Below, one piece after another: positions 54,701 through 64,000 of a DNA stretch of 64,000 bases. The notes beneath the pieces were generated by a model. It did no database searches and was not told the DNA's origin. It saw only the letters and a program-made list of their open reading frames with translations. Within the stretch, counting starts at the first letter, position 1. The number at the start of each line of letters is the position of its first letter. The DNA comes from Baylisascaris procyonis (taxonomy: Eukaryota > Nematoda > Chromadorea > Rhabditida > Ascarididae). Position numbers and translations under genes: made by a program. The stretch covers positions 5,240,001 to 5,304,000 of the forward strand of contig JAZARR010000146.1 in NCBI GenBank assembly GCA_037389465.1. The letters run 5' to 3'.

Positions 54701-56376
54701 CTAATTGCCAAGATACCTCTCATTATAAGAAAACAATGCTTCAGGGTGGCAGATTTTGTCATGAAAAGCATGGAGTATCGGTGTGCTGCGAACGTGTTGA
54801 CAAGCTGCTTATCAAGGATGATAATCTGGATAAGGGCCATAGCGATGAAGATGCTCAGCCACCACAAAACCCATTGAAGTATACTCCGTCGGCTAATAGC
54901 ATCAGTTCATCGTCTGTCTTATCGGAGGTAAACACGCTCACTTCACAATCGTCCAAACTCCGCAAGCTGCAAAAGCCCTATTTGGATGGAACTGCAAAGG
55001 TTACCATTTCTTTTAATTTCTCAACCAAAATCACTGGGTTAGACCGATTTCAAAAGCTTCCGCCACTGCCTCAAGCATTGTTTTCAGTGTAGCAATGGAT
55101 GTTCTTAAGAGAAGTGAGGAGGAAGGGGTGGTGGGTAGTCGGTGCTGCCATTCGAAAAGCTTTCCTTACAGGTCACATGCATCGTTTTCCAACTTTTTTC
55201 GCTTCCAAGTTCGAACCGTTCAATTCTTGAGTTATACTCGGGAATCGGTCTCGCCTCATTAATTCGAAGAGTGTTTTGCTACGAGCATTTTTCATGGAAG
55301 AACAAGTTTGCTGGGAATATTGCAGCTGAAGCAACATGAGCAAATCGGGCAGAAGTCAAGTTCAGCTATTGCTGGCGGCAGCTTGCGATCCTCATCGGCA
55401 CGTAACATCGAAGTCCAGTCATTAGCCCCATTGGAAGAAATCACAGACGATACCACATCGAAGAAACCAAATGAATATGAAACATCCGAACTACCACCAA
55501 CTACGTCAAGTTCTGCTAGGAGTACAACTGCCGAAGAATCGCCTTCGTCGACGACCGAAACGTCAGATGTGGACAACGAGCAAAATGCAGCCACCGATTC
55601 AAGCCCAACGCATACTTTCTTTGTAGGTCTACAGTTTTACACATATTGAGTAATGCAAGGCAATCTGTGCTCACAACTATAACTTTCATGTAACTTTTGA
55701 CGAAAATGTTGACAAAAATCTGTTTATAGATTCTCTTTTTTTATAAATAGGAAAATTCTAGAAGTAAACAACTTATAGCTAACGTGCGTTTAATTTAAGG
55801 ATGAACACGAGAAGTCGAGAGGAGTTCCGCTGAACAGCGGTATCGAATTGATTCCTACTGAGACTGTACTTTATACGCCACATAGCTCAGGTGGTTATGC
55901 CGTTTCGCGTGCGTTTTCAGTCAAGACCACGTTTTCTCGCGATGATGCACGTGAATATGCACGTAAATACCTTATGCGACAAATCAGAAATGGATGGCCG
56001 TATAGCGACCGCTATTATGCACGACCAGGTAATGCCTTCTTCTATCTTCCTTCACCATTATTTATAATATACGAACTCCGAGCTTCAACGGTTAATTCAC
56101 ATTATGGTGATAATGGAACCAATCGTTTCGTTTATTACGTTGTGTGCATTTACTGGTCTACGCTAATCATAGAATAGAATCGCATTCACAATCATTAACT
56201 TCAAATCACCTCTATTTCTTAAAATAGTGAATAACACTTCTCGGAGATCGGAGATCTTTCTTCTTTTCCCGTTGTAAATAATAGTTTTAAAACTAAATGA
56301 GTATCCGTTTCTTTCAGGTATGAGTGCTAATGGAATACCGCTACCTAACGCGCACGTTGTCTTCCAGAATGAATGA
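51743..56376 (+). CDS. Secreted cysteine-rich protein with WR1/lustrin-type repeats and a Ser/Thr-rich linker
   Basis: Eight exons: 51743-51800, 52166-52240, 53052-53236, 53651-53851, 54745-54927, 55326-55622, 55800-56028 and 56318-56376 (TGA). All joints keep frame; 428 residues. Seen: a signal peptide, MYLHNALLLICLLCLTIAE; then three Cys modules with the rhythm C-P...G...C...C...G-x-x-C...C-C, for example YCPNAQKP...CLPGQKQMCGKGYAC...YQCCP, ECPAPALTILDGDG...RCN...MICCE, and DCPSGAFTILDNRG...SCTQGGRFC...VCCE. They are followed by a Ser/Thr/Glu-rich, mucin-like stretch (235-333) and a Cys-free basic/aromatic end (SRDDAREYARKYLMRQIRNG). Known: this spacing matches the worm WR1 / lustrin cysteine-rich repeat of extracellular matrix proteins. 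I infer a cuticle or matrix role. Exon 5 has a second in-frame donor at 55000 that would add 24 residues. The final Cys-free domain I do not recognise. Confidence 0.75.
53945..54025 (-). mobile_element. tRNA-like sequence, possible SINE head, in an intron
   Basis: On the minus strand, within intron 4 of the lustrin-type gene, AATAGTCAAAGCTTCTGG (A-box-like) precedes GAGCTCGATCCCCTGG, which fits an RNA polymerase III B box (GWTCRANNC) at tRNA-like spacing. A T-run follows. The arms do not all pair as in a functional tRNA, so I infer a tRNA-derived repeat rather than a live tRNA gene. Confidence 0.3.
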
Positions 56377-56442
56377 TCATCATTAGCACGGGGTAAATTG
56401 AAACATATATATGTCTGTATGGAATAGAAATGATAAAGTTTT

Positions 56443-56448
56443 AATAAA
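56443..56448 (+). promoter_or_regulatory. Poly(A) signal of the lustrin-type gene
   Basis: AATAAA 67 bases after the TGA, a typical nematode distance. It supports the 3' end chosen for this gene. Confidence 0.6.
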
Positions 56449-56749
56449 TCATTCAATAATGAAGAAAAAATTGGCGAAATTATCCACCGCTGGACGCAAA
56501 TAAATTTAACAAAGAAGTCATCGGATGAAGTGAAACAATTTGACAGACAAAAAGGGGAGGGAAGGAGGGAGAGGTGGCAACATATCGCTGAAATGATATG
56601 CGCGAATAATAACATACTACAATAACATATCGCTTCATACAACAATGGAATTCACAGTGATACGCTTCACAAATCCACCGAAAACAGTGACTGCGTGCGC
56701 AACATAGAAAAAATCTGTCAAATGGCATCAGACGTGTATCGAATCAAAA

Positions 56750-57880
56750 GAACACCCGGAATTTATGGTGGAAGGGGAGGTACACGCCTCAATGGTAGCA
56801 CATGATAATCCTTTTAACAGCCTCAGAAGTTCATTTCCTTCACCTATCTCCAGAACCAGCTTGAGGCTTGTTGCGTTTAGCATCTCAGGAACCTTTGAGA
56901 ATAGTATAAAACATGCCTACTTTGGAGATGACTATGAACCTTCCCCTGTGATGCATTCAGTGGTCGATTCATAAAGCAGGCTTTTGTGGTGAAAACCAGT
57001 ACCGATAAATTGTACTCTAACGTTCGATACTCGTCAACGGAAATCCGAGCATGAACGCTTCCCTGCTCCAAATGGCTTAACAAGCACGAACGTCGTCATG
57101 AATAAAATACTATGTTCGTTATCGCAACGCTCCGACAAGATACACTTTGCAGGCGCTAAAGCCATCCCCTTACAAATAATCGCACACAATAGAGCCGACT
57201 TGAACGCATGCTATGCAAGATTTCCAAATATCGCGACTACCTTCCCACCCTCTTGAACATTTCTCTGTATCGTTCGAACAATGTTCTTGCCTCGATCACT
57301 GAAATCCACGGTTTCATCTGCCATTTCTCACTCCAATATTCGTCATACTATGCCGAAAACTTATCCAACAACAAATATTCAGGTGAGCATAAGCTTACGC
57401 TATGTCGAAGCGAGTGTCGTTAGAGTGAGAAACCTTAGCAACGTCACAATCCAAACTCGAGACCGACTCGCAACCAATCTACATTTGGAATAGGCGCCTT
57501 TCGTAACGTCCACCAGTAATGTCTACTAAGTTAGAGGACCCTTAACTGGCAAATCACGATACAAAAGTTGGTAGTTCCAAGCACATTTCATACCCAAACT
57601 TTTCCTCTTCCCATGCTCTAAAAGAGTGACCATCCAGCTTGATAGTGGCACTAACTGCTCACAAACAAAAGCAGTAGCCATATTGGAAACCAAAGGAACG
57701 TCAAGCGAAATAGACAGCTGCAGAATCAAATAATGGATGAGCATATAGTCATATTTGTTGACGTAGTATTGCACTACTACGTATTTCTGAGATAACCCCA
57801 CCCAAATTTTACAACATATGTGAGGAGTGCGCAGGACGCAGAGACTTTGACAGGTCCCCAAATCCCTTGCCTATATCTTC
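56750..57880. mobile_element. Possible decayed retroelement fragment
   Basis: Unusually many long open frames on both strands for a non-genic stretch (56765-56974 and 57208-57493 plus; 57526-57861 minus), and less AT-rich than its flanks. A plus-strand frame at about 57627-57740 reads VTIQLDSGTNCSQTKAV, with a D-S-G triad like the aspartic protease of BEL/Pao or Gypsy pol. Stops interrupt it, and no reverse transcriptase or LTR was found. Weakly supported. Confidence 0.25.
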
Positions 57881-58820
57881 CCTCACAGTAATGTAATGAT
57901 CGCATTCTCACATCCGAAATTTGATTTTCAATACAATCTTCGCCAATACATAAAATATCCTATCCATTTCATTACATCCAACTCGGAAGTGCTGAACTCT
58001 TGAGCATCAATTGCCAATAAAAGAAAACGATAATTTTAGAAGACAGAGATGACATAAGATAATAAGTGCAAGATAACATCAACCGTAATGCATAAAAAGC
58101 CAACTTTATGAATGATAAGATCTATTATACAATCACATTGCCGTCAAAGTTTGGAATCTTTGCAGAGAGATCAATTAAGCTCACTTAAACAACGTTTAGC
58201 ATAAATTACACATGAAACATCGTAGTATTATGCGTATAAAGAAGCATTTTCACTTCACTAAATCTTTGCTACCCTAGCAATTCATCGATATATTTCTCTC
58301 CTCAATCGAATCACTGCTCTTTCATAAAAGACGATAGCTTATATTGAAGTCGGCTATCGGCTCTGCCCCTCTCCACCTGTACAGAGTGATATCGAGTGAA
58401 AAAATTCGATAAAACTAAACGACAATGGCGCCCGCACAAATTGATGCAACACAACGCGAACAAAAAAACCTCAATTAAAGCAATAACAGCAATAAAAATC
58501 GCTATTAAACAACAGGCGCAATCGGTTTATGATCACCCTACACCGTTTTCTGATATGTAAATTTTCCAGGCTCGTATTTAAAGTCCAGCCCATAGATATG
58601 TGAATTTTAAACGTCTTTAGAGAATCGATCTTAATCCGGTTTAGCATGACTGCCTTGGTTAGCTACTTGCAAGATGTCACTCTGGTCGAAAACAAGTTAA
58701 CTGAGCACAAATCAGCAAGTATTTATACATATAAAAGTGAAAATGAAACACTGCGAATGATTTTATGGCATACCAGAATGCACCGAAAATCCGCGGAGTG
58801 CTGAGGTCTTCCAGGATCGC
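57881..58820. other. 3' side of nicastrin, no gene seen
   Basis: AT-rich sequence between the converging lustrin-type (+) and nicastrin (-) genes. It should contain the nicastrin 3' UTR. No canonical AATAAA close to the stop was identified on the minus strand. Confidence 0.5.
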
Positions 58821-61800
58821 CTATAGCGGATCCGACTCCAGTGATGATTGATCCGTAGGCTCGTTAACTCCAAAACAGAACGCCTCCATGATAAAGAAGC
58901 ATACAGCGAAGAAAGCGCACGCCCCTATGAAGAGTCCAATATCATAGCGTGGGTAAGCGGCTGGAACTAGAAAGAGTACGAGGTCCTGAGAAACCCACAC
59001 ACTCTCTACCCATGTTGAGTATAAGCTCGTGCTCAAATCGTGACCTGAAATATTTTATATTCCTATTATCACACGACAAAAGCACCGCGCCCAAGAAACA
59101 TTCATTTTGACTGAAAATACAATATTTCAAAATGCGGTAAAAAAAACCAGTCACATCACAGTGAGAGGGCTGGTAAGTGCTGCAACCCTGCAGATCGTCT
59201 GCGGCAGACTGCGACGAAGATCAACGGAGAAACGAACCATCTATTTCGAAGGCTGGTGATTTTGCAGGTGTCGGATAGAGCGCCGTCCGATAACAAGCGC
59301 TTGAATTTTTCGCTGGATCGACCTGCCACGTGTATCGATAAATCTGCAAGTCATCAAGCTAACTGAACTTTAAATGTTGAAACTCTAGTTAATAAAAACT
59401 TCAGACCTATCAATTTTTAAACTGCAAAAGGACACCAAGAAAACCGCCTTAATATCTTCCACGTTCTCATAGTATCGTATAATTCAGTAAAAAGACGCTC
59501 ACTTTCCTTTGATTACCTGAAAAATTAGTTGCTAATAGATGTTTCGTTTCATATTAAATTAACTAACATGTTCCATACCATCCATTTTTTTATAGCCAGA
59601 AAGAGCTTTCCTTCAAGCTGAATATGCAGAAATTAGAGTGCAACTACCAGAACACATTCACAATAATCTCCTTCTCTAGTAGAAACACGGAAGACTGAAC
59701 GCGATAAACTGGGCTCAAGCAGTGATTATTTCACATCGCCTCTTCGTTTAGACGAATCCTGGCAGACGGAAAAACAAAATAGGAAGTAAAAATATAGGAA
59801 AACAACTCTGTGCTCAAAATCCATAAAAAACTAACGCAATCCACTCTAGCGCAATCGACCCTCATAGTACTTAATTAAGCTGGGATGAATCAAAGTAAGT
59901 ATCCAAACGCAATGGCCAGAGACACCCCTCACCATTCAGAGATAAAAGAAACCCCAATTTGTTCCATTTACCTACCTCCTCCCCTCTCCAATCTATCCTC
60001 TCATTCATGACCATTACATGCTGGATGGAGTGTTCGCATATCGAAATGGTTTATTCCAACAAAGCTACTTGATGAAATAAGCAGGAACATTTTGATAAAG
60101 CAACATTTTAAGACTGAAACGTGTCATAAAGCTAGACATTCTTCAGCTACTTCATTTTTCAGCTGAAAACTTTGAGATGACTCCTCTTACTTCCAATCGA
60201 GCTGAAAACTCTTCTACCTTCTTCACTCTCCCAATATTTTTGCGCACAACTGAGAAAATAAAAACGGAAATTTCATGTGAAATACCTGTTGAGCTTTGTT
60301 GAGATCATTACACTGACTTTCGCTAGTGACATTAACCATTTCCTTCCCAAGTGAATGCACGATTATGGCATTAACCAGAAGACGTATTAATGATGGTAAA
60401 CGGTCGCCACCACTGATGTATGTCGATTTTGCTGAAAACCATCTCCCTCAAGCATACTGAAGTACAATAAAAACATCCTCCACAACATTCGATGATTTAT
60501 AAACGATACAAGTGCTCAAAAGCGATAGAAAATTTTCGACGTGGACAATAGACCATCGCATAACCACCCAAAACCATCTCACTTACCAATTCTCCACATT
60601 GCACACTATGATATGGAAACGCTAACTCAATTCGTAGGAAGTAAACCTGTCCACCTCAATATTCTAAAATTTATACCACCCATCTTAAATGCTTATCTCA
60701 CTTCTTGCCTGAAACGAAAAAATGTAGGATGCACTTTGTACGTGGATTTGATGCGTTCCTCTTACAATACCAGTTTTTAAATGCAAATTCGATGGTATCC
60801 AGAAGTCATTTCCCATTTTGATCGATTACCAGATGACTTTTTAGATAATGACTGAAAAAGTTTGCACCACCCAAATCACGTATTAGCGTACTATCTATCT
60901 ATTTTGAGCACTCAAAATTACTATCCCTTGTCCATAATCCCAGCAAAATGAAGCAACGATATGATACTAGAGCTGTCCAGACATAGGTCTGATGTAATCC
61001 ATTGTCGGAACCAAAACCCAAAACCTCGTCAACATTCATTCAGACAAAACATTGGGAAAAACAAGAAAAAAGTTTCAAACACTGAAGTAAACTTTTAAAG
61101 AATACTAACTTCCTTCCTCGGGACGATTCTTAATGTTTTGAAGAAGCTTTGCGAAAAAATCACAGCTATACCAGTCCGATTCGACAATAAAGCACTTGAA
61201 CAATGTTGAAACCTTAAATGCAAAATAAACAGATGATGGCTACGGTCGTGAAACGATGCTGTAAAACGGCACTTATCTAGATGAAAATTTGGTCCACAAA
61301 AAGAAAGGCATAAGAAACTAGCAACGGAAAGGCATAAGAAATACACGGATGCATAAGAAGCCGGTCCACAAATTTTTTAAATCGTTGCTTACAACATTCA
61401 CAAGCATCCTCCACCGCCCTCTCTTCCAAACGAGTATGGAAGAGGTATGAGGGTACCGCTAAGTTCATACAATAAAGCCGGAATTATATGGACCATCAAT
61501 AAGTATTGTAAAGAATAGAGGATTCCGAAGGTAAACAAGTAAAATTGAAAACTGAAAAAATCTGAGTGAAAATCATCTGAAAGCGCAAAATATTTTAAAC
61601 GTTTTGTGTCTTCCAAATAAAGTTATTGCAGCGCTGGAATGAGGCGAAGCAAATTCATCGCTATAATTCTATTCGCATATAATTAACAATTAATACAAAC
61701 TACAGCCAAAAATAATGTGCATCAAATTTCGAATAAAAAAATTAGCTGCAAAATTTTTGGAACTTGAAGGAAGTGAAGGAGGGGAGGGGAAGGGGGAAGC

Positions 61801-63398
61801 AGGATGGAGAAGCACGCCCATGAATAGTCTAAATCATATAATTCTACCTTTCACATTTCAGATTAGCTGTAATAAACGACCATATGCAGCTCAACTGCTT
61901 AATCTAACACATTCGAAAAAAAACTTTCGACCTTTCAGCTATAGGCATTACTTTTAAAGTAGCCACCTTTCGATCCATTCATCAGCGGACTGAACAGATT
62001 TCAACTAATTTATAAAATGGAAGTTTCTCCAAAACAAATGAACAAATCTATAGTTATACATTAAAAGAGCTTAACAGTAAGCTAGGATCAGAATTTTGTT
62101 TTGACCTATTCGAAGCTAACGTTAAGAATGCTTAAAAAAACGAAAAAAACTTACGAATCCTTCATCGACCTGATAGGGCAAAGCCGTTTCCGTTGTACCA
62201 TAAAAATATTCAAGAATCGTTGCCAATGCGGCACTGGCTGAAGCCGTTATTTCTTCAACAATAACTTTGTGTCCCTCATCAAATACGCCTGTATCGGTGA
62301 ATGAATTCAATGCCCTGCAAATGAAATGCCTTATAACAATATTACTTTACGTGATCAACTCTTCAATAATCATCAAATAGATTTAATGTTACATCACAGC
62401 GCCATAAAAATACCTCACTAGAGGGCTGGAAAGATTTCAAGCTATTGTAAAATGTTTGCTTAGGAATTGTGCACCCGCTACTGCTTTTCCTTTATGAACA
62501 CAAAATGAACGTATTAGAGCAAACAACGACAGCAACCAAGTAAGTCTGATCAATGAATAATCATCTCTCATCTCGTCCCCACTGTCAGCGTTTAGAGCTG
62601 AGAAACACGAAACATCACTATGTTAGCTCCTCATCGACGGAAGAATAAATTTTTTCCTCGAGTAACATTCTCTTTTCCTCCAAAACTTGATACATTGTTA
62701 ATATATTTGGTTTAACAAGCTAAAAGACTTCTTCAAACTCACCAAGAAGTACCGCAAAGTAGAAAATATAATTAATAAATTCCTTCATCACCCAGGTTTT
62801 TGGTTCCTAACCAGAATGGAAAAGCAATAGCATTTCCGTAATTAATTCAGAACCTATTAAGACCGCTATCCATACAAATCTTTCTTCTTCGAACATCTCC
62901 ACTAGCAGCATTTTCATCCCTTTCCTTGACTTCTAGTCATACCTTCTTATTCCATTAACGGGATAAAGCCAGATCATGAAAAGTCTTCAACGACTGGACT
63001 TGTACCCGAATACCATACATTCAAGCGAGCAAGTACCAACAATATTTCGATCAACTCAATTTTGCTGCCCTTTCATTAAATTTGAAGGTTGTTGGCATAT
63101 TACGCTCATATCAGCTGATCTCTTTCTCTGCCCTCTCCCCTTGCAAGTATCATTTTACCCAATCCCACAATAAAGAAGAGACCGTTGAAAAGGTCTATTG
63201 TCTAACTTGTAAGTGTAATTGCCGTCGAATGGTGCGAACACAAAGCCTGCGATTGAACGATTTTGCTTGAGGAATGTTTGATAGGACGACGGCGGCACTT
63301 GGCCATTCTCACCATGGTCCACCAACGAAATCGAACGGTTCCGCCTTTGTAGCTCTTTGTCCGCTGCCGCCAACAAAGTGCCAACCTCAAGTGAATTC
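58821..63398 (-). CDS. aph-2: Nicastrin, gamma-secretase subunit (C-terminal part; 5' exons outside or unresolved)
   Basis: Six exons, minus strand: 63398-63207, 62314-62155, 61212-61110, 60431-60286, 59343-59238 and 59044-58821 (TAG), all in phase. Seen, in family order: VPPSSYQTFLKQNRSIAGFV (nicastrin has LPPSSLQRFL...SGVVL); YKALNSFTDTG; CFIVESDWYSCDFFAKLL; EMVNVTSESQC; YRYTWQV...SPAFEI; then LSTSLYSTWVESVW (nicastrin: STEYSTWTESRW). A single membrane helix follows (DIGLFIGACAFFAVCFFIM), with a short cytosolic tail ending ESDPL. Known: nicastrin is the large glycosylated subunit of gamma-secretase, with presenilin, APH-1 and PEN-2; it gates substrate entry for cleavage of Notch-type receptors. 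C. elegans calls it APH-2. Several N-x-S/T sites are visible, as expected. The exon at 63398 starts after a poor acceptor and is the least certain border; exons for the signal peptide and DYIGS region are not seen. Confidence 0.85.
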
Positions 63399-64000
63399 CT
63401 CATTAAGCAAGACACAGAATGAATGAGATTAGTAGGATGCCTCAATCAATCCTTAGCGTTGCCAAATACAAGTTAAAGCACAATTAGATGATCAAAAATC
63501 ACGAAGAAACCACGATAAGCCCAATAAACAATCTATCTGTTGCACTTTACTACCACCTCGTCCAGTTAATACGAAGTAAAATTACTAATAAATTTAGCCG
63601 AATCATGTAAAAAAATGCAGCCAGCCGTCTAAAGGCGATAGGCATATCCAGTAGTCTGTGCACTAACTATGCGTGTATCGGTTTGCAACGAGTGATAGCT
63701 ACAGCACTCTCACCTTCAATAACGAATCCCAAGCTTTACGTTCTTTAAAAACTTGTATCATGCCTATAGCGACAGCTACACGCCGTCGGAGACTCATACT
63801 CATATTGCGCCACTCCAGATCAATGCCCCGATGGATTCAAATCTCACAGAACAAATAGTTTAGCCACCTTATAGATTCCCTTACATATATTATAGAATTT
63901 CAATCGAGCACACCATAGAAAAAGAATGCTTTCATTCGAAAACAACAAAGGTGATCAGCACAGCACATTGATCAGTCTAAAGCTTCCATAGGCAACCTTC
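63399..64000 (-). other. Probable intron of nicastrin, upstream exons not found
   Basis: The family has several hundred more residues before the exon at 63398. A minus-strand frame near 63690-63810 (RRRVAVAIGMIQVFKERK) is bounded by a donor, but an in-frame stop precedes it and it does not match nicastrin, so it is not used. Confidence 0.4.

Noticed and set aside
54466..55092. 208-residue plus-strand frame
   Set aside because: Only its part from 54745 is an exon of the lustrin-type gene; the earlier half is open intron sequence ending in a good acceptor.
63690..63860. Minus-strand frame near the right edge as a further nicastrin exon
   Set aside because: An in-frame stop directly precedes it, no acceptor lies between, and the sequence does not align with nicastrin.

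Overview
The window is animal nuclear DNA, almost certainly from a nematode. It is AT-rich. Genes are split into short exons by introns with GT...(T-rich)AG borders. Several start codons sit 10-12 bases downstream of a TTTTCAG-like acceptor with no exon before it, the usual mark of spliced-leader trans-splicing. Two genes carry nematode-typical cysteine modules (CX; WR1/lustrin type). No bacterial operon, CRISPR array or intact mobile element was seen. No contiguous ORF gives a whole gene, so the models were built by hand from splice borders, codon phase at every junction and family resemblance; all listed junctions keep the frame.

Layout, left to right. (1) 142-3253 (+): the 3' end of a gene ending in a KA1-like domain, probably an AMPK/MARK-related kinase whose catalytic part lies left of the window. 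(2) 5063-8920 (-): a six-exon cation diffusion facilitator (SLC30/ZnT-like) protein with a degenerate metal site. (3) About 10 kb with no gene I can support. (4) 19262-26827 (+): a complete 12-exon cytosolic purine 5'-nucleotidase II (NT5C2 type). (5) 30629-41419 (-): an 11-exon secreted protein with two MAM-like domains joined by a Ser-rich linker; its first intron is 5.2 kb and holds a long (TA)n tract. (6) 46060-46447 (-): a possible tiny secreted peptide. (7) 48685-50849 (+): a secreted CX-module protein. (8) 51743-56376 (+): a secreted WR1/lustrin-type cysteine-rich protein with a Ser/Thr-rich linker. (9) 58821-63398 (-): the last six exons of nicastrin, the gamma-secretase subunit, continuing beyond the right edge.

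The genes do not form one pathway. They are independently oriented and spaced like ordinary nematode single genes. Three neighbours (MAM-like, CX, lustrin/WR1) encode secreted cysteine-rich proteins, which may reflect cuticle or extracellular-matrix biology, but that grouping is an inference. The long stretches between genes contain microsatellites, a degenerate tandem repeat, a tRNA-like SINE candidate inside an intron and a possible retroelement relic.
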